Part shown: positions 11,749 to 21,700 of the stretch, piece by piece
Position numbering within the stretch: position 1 is the stretch's first letter
Layout of the letters: each line of letters starts with the position of its first letter
Origin: Chrysomallon squamiferum
Lineage: Eukaryota > Mollusca > Gastropoda > Neomphalida > Peltospiridae
DNA length: 64,000 nucleotides
Direction: 5' to 3'
Assembly: GCA_012295275.1 (NCBI GenBank)
Contig: CM022668.1
Span: forward strand, 15,517,891-15,581,890
Notes under the pieces: model-generated
Seen by the model: only the letters and a program-made list of their open reading frames with translations
Told to the model about the DNA's origin: nothing
Database searches by the model: none
Position numbers and translations under genes: made by a program

Positions 11749-13472
11749 GAGAATGTATTGATCTTATATTTTATGGTTTATTATTTATTTTTTTTTTTTT
11801 TTTCATTTTCATTTTTTTTTTTTCAGGATGCCCTGGGTTGCTACTGGAAACTTGGCAGGGGTTTTAGAAATCTGGGATGTTTCGTCTCAGACAGTGAGAC
11901 AAAAATGCCATCATGAGGTAAAGAGAAATATTTACAACAACCAAAAAAAAATAATTGTTGTATTTCTCTTTATTTTAATCATGATTCTCTCGACAGCTTC
12001 TATTCAAATGCTGTTACAACCATTACAACTATTACTAATATTATTTTAAATTTTACAACACCTACTACCATCAGCAGTTACTATTATTCCTACTAAAATG
12101 TATACTACTACTGCTTCTGATGCTACTACTGTTATTATTACTACTGCTATCATTACCACTACTCTACAGCTACTACTACTACTTTAATAATCATAAAGAG
12201 TTATGTTAATTCTTCTTCATCTTCCAGGAAGGAATTGTAAAACTGAAATGGCATTCAGACTCTCCTCTCATCTTCACAGCCAGTCTTGACGGATGTATGA
12301 GACAGTGGGACGCACGGAATGGCAGTAATCTGTTTACTCTGCAGTGTCACCCGTTAGAGATTCTAGACTTTGATATTTCCAGGTAAAGATAATTCTAAAA
12401 TTAACATTTTGCTTAATGGTGCAGTATCTAAGTGTACATTTTTATCTTGAGATAAATGAATGTGATAAATTGTATGTGGAGACAATTGACTACAGTAAAC
12501 TTACATCTTAATAGAAAGTATGATAAATTTATGTTTTGAGTTAAAGAATTATGATAAATTCATGTCTTGAGAGAAACAAGTATGATAAATGGATATCTTG
12601 AGATGAAATAACTGTCAGGTGAAAAATAACTGTGTAAAGTTATGTCTTGAAATTTTTACTTCCCCTGAACCTAATGTGATTCTAAATATTATAAAAATTA
12701 ATAAAAAAAATTAAAAATCTCAAGTTTTTATCTAAATATTTTCATCAGTCCAGTACAGTGTCAGCATTTTCTGATTTTTACCATTGTTCAGATTTTTTGC
12801 TGTTCCATTAGTAATGAAAGGGTTAAAGCACATCATTATATTTGTGAAAATATTACTACACAATGTAGTTGATAGAAAATATTTCAAATATATGGTCATG
12901 CTAGGCAAAGTCTTTGCTGCTTATGATGTACTATAATTAGTAGTATCTCACTGGACTGCTACAAATTGTGAATGGCATTCACAAAGGAGTTTCCAAAAAT
13001 CTTGAAATGTTTCTGCAGGTTTTTAATTTCCTCACAAGAGTCGCAGGGCCTTGCTCTCATGTCCCTGAAATTACAAAATAGTCACAGAGACGATACAGGT
13101 GTGAACTGCCCCTGAGACCTGTGGCAGCACAACAAAACTGCGAGTCAGTTGGGAATAAATTGCAATGATAAACTGCAATTTCTCCCTATGATCGCAAATT
13201 TTCTGGATACGCAAATGTATCATATGTACAAGTCAGAGTGGTTCCAACAGAAATTGTTGCCAGTTCACATATTTTTTCACAATTTTGTGTCTCCAACTGA
13301 TCATGATCTGTCTCAGCCCAGTGACATACTACCTTTTATGAAATTCCTCAAATTCAGGTTCTTTTTTTTTCTTTTCTTTTTTTTTACTTTTCACAGCAGA
13401 GGAAATTTCATCGCCACTGTATCAGAAGACAGCAAAGCTAAAATATTTCCCATTCCAACCTTGGACAGATGA
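4538..13472 (+). CDS. AAMP: Angio-associated migratory cell protein (AAMP), WD40 protein, 11 exons
   Basis: Exons: 4538-4628, 8651-8791, 8892-9011, 9438-9577, 9963-10107, 10220-10303, 10698-10813, 11352-11431, 11827-11917, 12228-12382, 13397-13472. All introns are GT-AG and phases are continuous, giving 412 aa (human AAMP is 434). The N-terminus is acidic ([13 protein letters not shown], then an Asp/Glu-rich stretch), as in AAMP. About residues 70-412 form a WD40 propeller, with blade ends [59 protein letters not shown] and MRQWDARNG. The C-terminus ends FPIPTLDR, comparable to the VQRPDR end of human AAMP. Family knowledge: AAMP and its yeast relative Sqt1 act in ribosomal protein chaperoning and cell migration; nothing here tests which role holds. 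Intron 1 hosts an opposite-strand gene. Confidence 0.95.
4629..6748. other. AAMP intron 1, left part
   Basis: AT-rich intron with poly-A/T runs and a short (TCTG/TCTA)n tract at about 5407-5450. No exon was recognised between AAMP exon 1 and the nested gene. Confidence 0.5.
6749..7972 (-). CDS. Single-pass membrane microprotein 2 (75 aa), nested in AAMP intron 1
   Basis: Exon 1 is 7893-7972 (ATG at 7972-7970; donor GGATG|GTAAGAT). Exon 2 is 6749-6896 (acceptor TTTTTCAG|G; stop TGA at 6751-6749). The joined product starts [18 protein letters not shown], contains KVAKITTGW, then a hydrophobic stretch [15 protein letters not shown] (about residues 28-42), and a basic tail with [17 protein letters not shown]. 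The intron splits the Trp codon in phase 2, exactly as in microprotein 1, and the flanking KxxKIxxGW pattern matches KGTKIAIGW there, so the two are probably paralogues. An in-frame ATG at 8077 would add 35 residues. It is not preferred because the promoter-like AACCGGAAGT at 8039-8048 lies within the extension. The family was not recognised. Confidence 0.7.
7490..7660 (-). repeat. Dispersed repeat copy A, (TAA)n-tailed on the minus strand
   Basis: The reverse complement of this interval matches 8369-8536 with few differences over about 130 bp plus the trinucleotide tail, sharing for example GTAACAATTTGATGTATCAT and GCAAAGTATTTAGAACACCT. The body followed by a (TAA)n tail is the form of a SINE or short LINE 3' end. 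Confidence 0.8.
8039..8048 (-). promoter_or_regulatory. ETS/GABP-type element upstream of microprotein 2
   Basis: AACCGGAAGT, identical over 10 bases to the element at 4444-4453 in the microprotein 1/AAMP promoter. It lies 67 bp upstream of the chosen start codon. Confidence 0.5.
8369..8536 (+). repeat. Dispersed repeat copy B, (TAA)n-tailed on the plus strand
   Basis: Inverted counterpart of 7490-7660. Homology starts near TTTGTGTGAG (8369) and ends in a run of AAT/TAA units at about 8493-8536. Together the two copies form a stem-capable inverted repeat flanking exon 1 and the promoter of microprotein 2. Confidence 0.8.
8572..8602. repeat. (GT)n microsatellite in AAMP intron 1
   Basis: About 15 uninterrupted GT units, 49 bp upstream of AAMP exon 2. 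Confidence 0.9.
11671..11825 (+). repeat. Poly-T runs forming the polypyrimidine tract before AAMP exon 9
   Basis: Four long T-runs, interrupted by short segments such as GGAGAATG, lead directly into TTTCAG at 11821-11826. Confidence 0.85.
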
Positions 13473-14150
13473 TTTAAGTTTTGTGTTTGTGCAGTGAAAA
13501 GAAAATACTGAACTACAAGACTGTTATCAACTCTGACTATGCAAAGTGCACTATGGTACGAAAAGAAAAATTCATTTTAAACAAAACCCAAAGAAAACAG
13601 TAAATATCCAACTGATAGTTGTTTGCTATGACACTGTGGAATTGTTTCTTGTGAGGCTAAGATTTGTTTTTAAGAAGGAAATGATGCTGACATGACATTG
13701 ATTGTTACTCCTACTGAAGGTTACTCCTACCAGACTGATGACTAGTCTGATGTGGTTTATTGTTATTGCTACCACACAACTCCATATTTCTAATAAAGGT
13801 CCAATTACTCCTATCACATTAATGGTTACACTGTTTTTAATCTTTGTCAGCTGTCAGTTACTGAGGTGTGATTATTATTTATACCAGTCTAGTGCTTTCT
13901 TGCAGTAACTTGTTGTTACTCTTACCAAATTCATAGTTACTCCTACCAAACTGATTGTTACTCATTACTCAAATGTGGTTATTATACTATCACTACCAGT
14001 CTACTTCTTATTAGGAGTGACTTCTGGAGTAATTCCTGCCAAGCGTGTGGTTACTCCTACCAGATTGGTAGTTACTCCCACCTATCTGGTTAATCACGGA
14101 GTGCTGTTGATGACATAATAAAGCTTTATGTTCCAAGACTTCTCAAAAAG
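13473..14150 (+). other. AAMP 3'-UTR region with degenerate repeats
   Basis: Downstream of the stop a motif close to GGTTACTCCTACCAGA recurs irregularly (near 13706, 13721, 13801, 13913, 13936, 14049 and 14070). AATAAA occurs at 14117-14122 and again at 14545-14550; either could direct polyadenylation. Confidence 0.55.
14117..14122 (+). terminator. Candidate AAMP poly(A) signal
   Basis: Canonical AATAAA 645 bp after the AAMP stop codon. A second canonical signal lies at 14545-14550. Which one is used cannot be decided from sequence. Confidence 0.3.
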
Positions 14151-14213
14151 GTAAATAATCAATATCTGTGTCATTAGCCTGTTCGAACATTTTTTTTTTT
14201 TATTTATTTATAT

Positions 14214-14243
14214 ATTTATATATATATATATATATATATATTT
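14214..14243. repeat. (TA)n microsatellite
   Basis: A pure TA run following a T-rich tract, in the AAMP 3' flank. Confidence 0.8.
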
Positions 14244-14887
14244 TTTTCTTTTCTGCTGGGCATTAAGTTCATCATAAAATTCTCTGATGTAATTAATTTA
14301 TAATAAAACTAAAAATAACAGTGGGAATGAAAACGCCTCTTTGGGGTATTGATCCAGTGGCATTGTTTATTTAAAGGTCCTTCACATATGAACCTTGCCT
14401 TTCCATTAATTCTAAAAAGAAATTTACTGTCTAGTTTGGAACATAAAATTATAAAAAGATTTTGTAACAGCATGAAAAAGTAAAAAGGTGGACAGAGTTA
14501 CAGTCTAGATTTATAATTTCTGTGCCATGTTGTTTTCTGTTATTAATAAAACAGTGGATATTGTTATGTTGTTATTTATTTAATTATTTGTTTGTTTGGT
14601 TTGTTTGTTTTATTATTATTAACAATTTATATTATTGTCATTTTATTTATTTTTGTTTTGTTGTTTTAATTCTATTCTGTACTTAATTATATATATATTT
14701 TTAAATCTTTTATATATATATATAATTTTATTTTATTCTATTATATTCTATTCTATAACTAGTTCGTTTTTTTTTTTTTTATTTTTTTTTTTTTTTTTTT
14801 TCTTCTTCTTCTTCTATTTTCTTAACTAATCATAAATTGATTTTATTTCTAAACTTCTCCTTAATATAACAACTGCTCCTCCTACAG

Positions 14888-15029
14888 GAAATCCAAGATC
14901 CGACTAATCGATAAACAACTGCGGTGGATAGGAAAGTGTGTGTTTAGTGCATTCTTCAATTATTGGCTGTACCCATTAGTATTACCCGTTGTATACGAGA
15001 AACAGGATAGGGTCTGGATTGTAAAATGA
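14888..15029 (+). other. Orphan exon-like open segment (46 codons)
   Basis: A pyrimidine-rich tract ending CTCCTCCTACAG precedes a non-repetitive open stretch. Reading AAA from 14889 it gives 46 codons to TGA at 15027-15029, with a basic start (KSKIRLIDKQLRWIGK) and a hydrophobic middle (VFSAFFNYWLYPLVLPVVY). It is unusually complex sequence in an AT-rich flank. It could be an alternative terminal exon, a gene remnant, or chance; a possible donor near 14150 (CAAAAAG|GTAAAT) does not keep this frame. No family was recognised. Confidence 0.25.
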
Positions 15030-16049
15030 AGTGAAAATCAAAGAAAAAGAAATTTAAAAAAAATATATAGACAAAAATTAAGAGAAAACAAAGTAACATT
15101 AACCTCAAACATGAAAAAAAGTCAACGACAAAAAAACTTTTTTCGTGGTAATGAAATTCATTAGATATTTTTTATTATTATTTTTATTTATTTATTTATT
15201 TATTTATTTATGATTATTTAAAAAAATAATAATAATAATAAAAAATGCTTCGCCGTCGTTTAGCTGAATAGATGGTCATGAAGTGAACGCATCCATTCAT
15301 TTCAAAACTAACAAAGGCAATGCATGTCAGCTAGATTTTATTATCAATGTCAAATGTTTTAACGCACGTAATCTGTAAATTACCAAATGACCTGGAAAAT
15401 ATCTTATTAAAACCAAAACAAAAAAAACAACAAAAAAACCCCAAACTTTTATTCAATTTTTGCCAATTGATAGACATGACTCATGAGATAACAAATATGC
15501 CTTAATACACTCAAAAACATTTCTAAACAAACGAAGCTTCAGGTACCAATTGTTTTCCTGTTTCTGTCGCCTCTTTTGAAATCCGTCGTCTGTTTAATTA
15601 ATGTTTGCTCTGTTAATGGCGTTCTTGTTCCCAACCATTTACTATTTTCAACTTATTTGAAATGTTGTTTGTTGTCAGACGCGAACTATTAATAGCTCTA
15701 GACTGGTCCTCTTCGTTAGTTTAATTTCCGGTAGATTTTAACAGCCCAAGATACTTTCTTCTTTTTACATTAATTTCTGCCCTCTGGATAAAACTCTTGA
15801 GTATTGATAATGAGGCTGCCTGTTCGACGACATTGTTAATTTAAAGATGTAAGACTGATACCAGAAAAGGAAAATAAATTTGTTTTGGCCTCTGCTGTTG
15901 CAATATTACGAATAGGACTGGTGGTTTAAAACAACAATGTGCATGTCCACATTTAAACAAATAAATTAATTAATTAATAATAATAAATTAGAAAGAGTTG
16001 GAACCAAAAGTCTTAGCTGTGTAATTACTATGAATTTTTAAAACAACCT

Positions 16050-16050
<1 letters not shown>

Positions 16051-16129
<79 letters not shown>

Positions 16130-16155
16130 AATAAATAAATAATAATAATAATAGC
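16051..16155. repeat. (TAA)n and (TAAA)n microsatellite
   Basis: About 25 TAA units followed by TAAA units. Confidence 0.9.
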
Positions 16156-16853
16156 TACAACAACAACAATAATAACCATAACGATCGTAACGATTATGAT
16201 ATGGTATCGATAGCAACAACAATGATAATGGTGATGACGATAATAGATTGTTATAATAATTATATCAATTATAATGGCAGCAATAAGAACACAAATTTAT
16301 TTCGACAAAAATAATTTATTGTCATTTATGTCAAATCAATTCTGGTTTCATTTAAAGATAGGACTATTATAATGCTTAATAACTGGAAATTATGTGGCTT
16401 TGCAATTTAATCAAAATGACCGGTTACATGCCTGAACTAATTAAAAATGTATAACTATTTCCAATTTCTGTTAAGAAATATAATAATATCTTTCTGATTG
16501 TGGCATTTTTACTGTTATTATACGGGTCAAGCTTCGAAGATCGCAGAGGCAATTTACACATTAATTGAGCGTAATTTGAATCACAGAATAAATTTTTATT
16601 TATTTATTTTATTATTTTTTGTTTTTGTTTTCGTTTTACATTGGTAATACGTTATGTTTGCTAATATTACACTGATGCCAAGCTTCATTGCTTGAAAAGT
16701 CTGGCTTTTATAATTATTACATAATTATGATTACGGATCGATATTTAGATTTCTGTCATAATTTTCAGGCAGTGCTAATCAATATGTATATATAAATAAA
16801 GCTGATTTATATAGTAATACTGAGAGCGACTTCCGTTGGATTACAATAATTCT

Positions 16854-17025
16854 GACTTTATTTTGGCTTCATGCAAAAAAAAAACTCAGCCATTTACGGT
16901 CCAGACTTTTTAATAAAACAAACAATACGATAATTCAGTTTGACATTTGTGACTTTATTTTGCCTTTCTGCACAAAAATCGTAAACATTCGCGGTTCGGA
17001 AGTTTTAATAAAACAAACAGTATGA
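16854..17025. repeat. 97-bp imperfect tandem duplication
   Basis: GACTTTATTTTG at 16854 and 16951 begins two similar segments, each ending in TTTTAATAAAACAAACA. Differences are spread through the unit, so the duplication is not recent. Confidence 0.75.
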
Positions 17026-17261
17026 CACCGTTTTCACTATCGGCCTGTGTAATTGTTGCTTGTTTTTGAGTTATGAAGGATTTAAAGCGATAGTGGGTTT
17101 CTATGAACATGCGTACTTGAACCGTTTTACAGTTATACGGTTGTAAATGAGGTGTTCAATATAATTTAAAATAATGCAGTTTTAAAAGGATCCATATAAC
17201 GACTTTGCTGATTTTAATCACTATATTTTAACACTAGATGTGAGTAGCTTCTTAGAATTTC

Positions 17262-17263
17262 AC

Positions 17264-17321
<58 letters not shown>

Positions 17322-17335
17322 GTAATAATAATATG
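17262..17335. repeat. (TAA)n microsatellite
   Basis: Nearly pure TAA/AAT run with one AGT interruption. Confidence 0.9.
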
Positions 17336-17827
17336 GTGGCGATGAAATACGGTAATCACCATTTTAAAAACATTCTTTGACGAGATAACAATGCCAGTGA
17401 TAGATAACACAGTTCCTGGGACTCATTGCTTTTGAGTTAAATAATCAAAAAATTCTTGTTATTTGTTGTTGTTACGTTCTTAAATAAAACATCTCCAAAA
17501 AGTCAGTATATATATATATCATTAAAACATTTTCTTAAAACATTCGTATCATCAAAATATGTATCCGTTCATCAACGCCATCTTCCCTTATTTCGTTATC
17601 TTTTTGCACAGGAACGGGATAAATTATTAAAATGAATTTTGCATCAGCGAGAAAGCCTATCGCAAATACGATCATTATGTGCTAACATTTAGAGCGTAAT
17701 AATGACTTTGTCACATCATTTATTGAACTAATTTCTTCCATGGTCGTTGGATCACAAAGTCACAACTTCTGTATAAAATAATTAGCGACACTTTCGTATT
17801 TTTTTAATTTAGAGCATTTCGTTCACG

Positions 17828-18310
17828 ATGTTTGTCGCAGTGAAAGGTTTAATGTTCTGTGTTGTGTGGGTTCAATTCTGGAGATGTATTCGTAAGTATA
17901 TATATATATATATATATAATATATCTTTAAGGACAGTGCATGGTATAATTTTATTTAATCGTATCTTTCTTATTTATATTTTTGTTGACACCGTAATGAA
18001 CTATGTTTGAATACTTTTGCTTGCTTGAAATAATTTACTTCAAACATGTTATAAATGAAATTACAGTTATTAGATTTAATTTCTTTAATTTTTGCATCTT
18101 TCTTTCATTAATATCACTATTTATTTGTTTAGTATTACTTTTTAAACATCAATTTACAGATTCATTTTAAAACATTCTAACCGTACATTCTCTCTGTCTT
18201 TCTGTACCTGTCTCTATTTATTTCACTCTTTTACGACTGTATATTTTGTCGTCAGATCTAACCGATAAAAAATACACTACACACAAACAGATCATGAAAA
18301 CGAAAGAGAT

Positions 18311-18393
<83 letters not shown>

Positions 18394-18680
18394 AAAAACA
18401 GTAGAGGCAGCATATAAAATCTTTCGTCCAGTATCTTGAAAATGTTTTCTTCGTTCAACCAGTGTCGGAGTGTCCGCCTGATCTCTTTGCTAACTGCACA
18501 GAAGCCGCTGTGAACGGGGACTGCGTCGATGAGAAAACAATGGAATGGATGCAGTGTAACTGTCCCACGTCGTGTCAGACGTTCTCGTTGTGCAACGGTA
18601 AGACAAACGTCGACGTTTGTAGTCATCGTGTTCATTAGCACTGGGATAACTTTTCTAAAAAAAAATTATATTTATTTATT

Positions 18681-18724
<44 letters not shown>

Positions 18725-21700
18725 TTTTTTTTTTTTTTTTTAATTCAAAGAAGCTACTTAAATCAGTTGTTATAAACTTAGTGATTAAAATCAGTAGTGG
18801 TGTTATTTTGATGTGTTATAACTGTGTGTGTGTATTTGTGTGTGTATATATGTGTATGTATATATACACACACACACGCATACACACGTTACCTCTATGG
18901 AAACTAATAATAACAGTATTAATAAAGGTTAAATAGTTCTAGTATTTTTGAATATCTAATTTTGATTTCTGGTCTATTGTAAATATAGAAGATTGGCTTA
19001 TTAACTTGAAGCTGGCCATCAACGGACAAAATCACCGTCTTCAATCATGTGTTTTAGAAAGTTTCAAAAAGTGATTATTGAGATATCAAATGTTAAGGTT
19101 CTGTGCTATTATTTCCTCCTCTCTGTAGTAATATTACAAATTTTGTTACGTATCCATGAACTATCGAACACCCTGGATAACTTAGAATTAATAGTTGTCG
19201 ATGTTATTGATGTAACAATCAAATTGCTAGTTACGCCTTTTCATTACTTTATAACAAGACATGAAATTTATCTACGTATTTATTAATGAAACAACAATGG
19301 TCAATGTTGTAATGACTTCTATTATTGAATCTGATGTATAACTATCGAATTTCGGAATAGGGTCACGTTTAATTACTCTTTGCATTTTACATTGCTAATA
19401 TTCTTTATAATTTACCTGTATAATATAACCTGGTTATCTTAGAAATTGTACTGAAGTAGCAATATTATATCAGTAGTTGATACTGCTCTTGTAAAAAATG
19501 GTATACTGTTATTATTAATTGTGTATTTGCGAATTACCGAATTACATTTTAAATTGTTCTGTGTATTATACATTGCTAATATTTCTTTACTAAATATCTG
19601 CCTTAATAAAATCACTCTGTTGAATTCGTTTATGTATTAATTATTTAATTTTTAAAATATTTATTTTTCAGAAACATTAGGAGACAGAGACTGTAGATGT
19701 GCCAAGTTTGCCTCCGACAACCTCTGCGACACGGAAGCCATCCAAACAGATTGTCCGTACACATGCGCATTAAGAACGGGTAAGGTCTCATTCCACAGTT
19801 TTATATTAATATAATTTATGAAAAGTTTATTTATTTATTTATCTATTTTTTTTTTTTTTTTTTTATTGTTCTTTTCATGTTTAATGATCTATTATCGTTC
19901 AATGGATTATTATCCGCCATCTATTTATTTTTTTTTATCAAATTTTAATTGCGTTATAACATTGCAATTTAATGCTTTCATTTACTCATCTTAAAATAAA
20001 AATCGTTTTCATGACTGCAAGTTCTACTTTCACCTGTTAGCAGTAAGTGATCATTTATATAAACCCTCTCGTAGAAATGAAAGTACGTTTTTCATAAACC
20101 TTGCAGTTCTGAGCACTGGCTGAAGTGGTGAACAGACAAGCTAAAGTTCTGAGCTGATATTGTGACAGATCACGTTTCCATTCAGTAATCTGTATCCTAG
20201 CAACAGCCGACTATCATGATGACGGGCATAAGTGTTATTATGATGATTACAATTGTTACTATGTTGTTTTTGTTTTTTCTTTACTACAAGAACTACTACT
20301 ACTACAACTATTATTACTATTACCATTATATTCATCATCATCATCATCATCATCATCATTATTATTGTAATTATTATTATTATTGTTGTTGTTGTTGTTT
20401 TCGAAATTGTTATTGTTCTTTTTTTGTATTCTAGTCGTTTTTGTTGTTAATGTCATTATTATCATTACTATTCTTTTTTCCTTTGTGTTGCTGTTGTTTC
20501 CTTCTTCTTCTTATTATTATTGTTGTTGTTGTTGTTGTTGTTATTATTATTGTTGCCGTTGATGTTGTTGTTGTTGTTGTTATTATTATTGTTGTGCTGT
20601 TGTTGTTGTTGTTGTTATTATTTAATTTACTATTCTAGCAGAAGTTACCTGCGACGACTTGGATCTTCCACCAGTGTGGGAAAACACCTACGTCATTCCC
20701 GAGCTTCTTACGTACCGTTACCTTGACTACGTCACGTACGTGTGCGTCTCGTGCATGGCGAGCGCTGGCGGCTTGAGGTCAAAGGCCAAACACATCTGTC
20801 TGGCTAACGGGACGTGGATGGCTCACAAAGATTACACAGAACCGGACTGCAGAGGTAAGTAAAACCTCAGTCAAAGCTGACGTAGATTTTGCAACAAAAA
20901 CATTTTCTAGATAAAGGAAGAAGAAGAAGAAGAAGAAGAAGAAGAAAAGGAAAAAGAAGAAGAAGAAAAGGAAGAAGAAGAAAAAGAAGAAGAAGAAAAG
21001 GAAGAAGAAGAAGAAAGAGAAGAAGAAGAAGAAGAAAAAGAAGAAGAAGAAAAGGAAGAAGAAGAAGAAGAAGAAGAAGAAGAAGAAGAAGAAGAAGAAG
21101 AAGAAGAAGAAAAAAAGAAGAAGAAGAAGAAGAAGAAGAAAAGGAAGAAGAAGAAGAAAAAGAAGAAGAAGAAAAGGAAGAAGAAGAAGAAAGAGAAGAA
21201 GAAGAAGAAGAAGAAGAAGAAGAAAAGGAAGAAGAAAGAAGAAGAAGAAGAATATAGTATGTGAAACAAAGTATTCCAATATGAAGGAAACAGATGAATC
21301 ATATAGTTGTTCCATAATCATCAAGCACTGACCTGTTTCACTTACTGAACAGACACAAGATATAGGCATTTTAAAGTTACAAATCCCGCACATAGGCACT
21401 CCAACACAGTCCACATCCAAGAGATAGGAATTCCAACACAGTCCTGATAAACAACATAGCCATTCCAAGAGTCTATATCCAAGACAAACTGATTCCCACA
21501 AATCCTGATCCACAACATAGGCATTCCAAAACAGTTATGATCCATCACATGGACGTTCCAACATAGTCCAGATCCAACACACACTAAAAGATCCATTACA
21601 AAGGAATTCCAACACAATGAAAGATCCATCACAAAGGAATTCCAACACAGTAAAAGATAGATCACAAAAGAATTCCAACACAGTGAAAGATACATTAAAA

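Larger units (their letters stand above)
15030..17827. other. Intergenic stretch between AAMP and the CCP/PAN gene
   Basis: No conserved coding frame was found. It contains (TTTA)n at about 15184-15210, (TAA)n plus (TAAA)n at 16051-16155, a 97-bp tandem duplication at 16854-17025, (TAA)n at 17262-17335, and an ATTTCCGG element near 15725. The 15540-15860 part is less repetitive but shows no open frame I can support. Confidence 0.5.

Noticed and set aside
14090-14160. A spliced continuation from CAAAAAG|GTAAAT (about 14150) into the segment at 14888
   Set aside because: The join is out of frame with the 46-codon segment, and the upstream frame is closed by a nearby stop, so at most it could be a 3'-UTR intron.
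20779-21513. Long open frames across the purine tract (Phe/Leu/Ser-rich on minus, Lys/Arg/Glu-rich on plus)
   Set aside because: They are translations of (GAA)n/(TTC)n simple sequence with no domain, start context or splice support, and they overlap a real exon of the CCP/PAN gene only in the wrong strand or frame.
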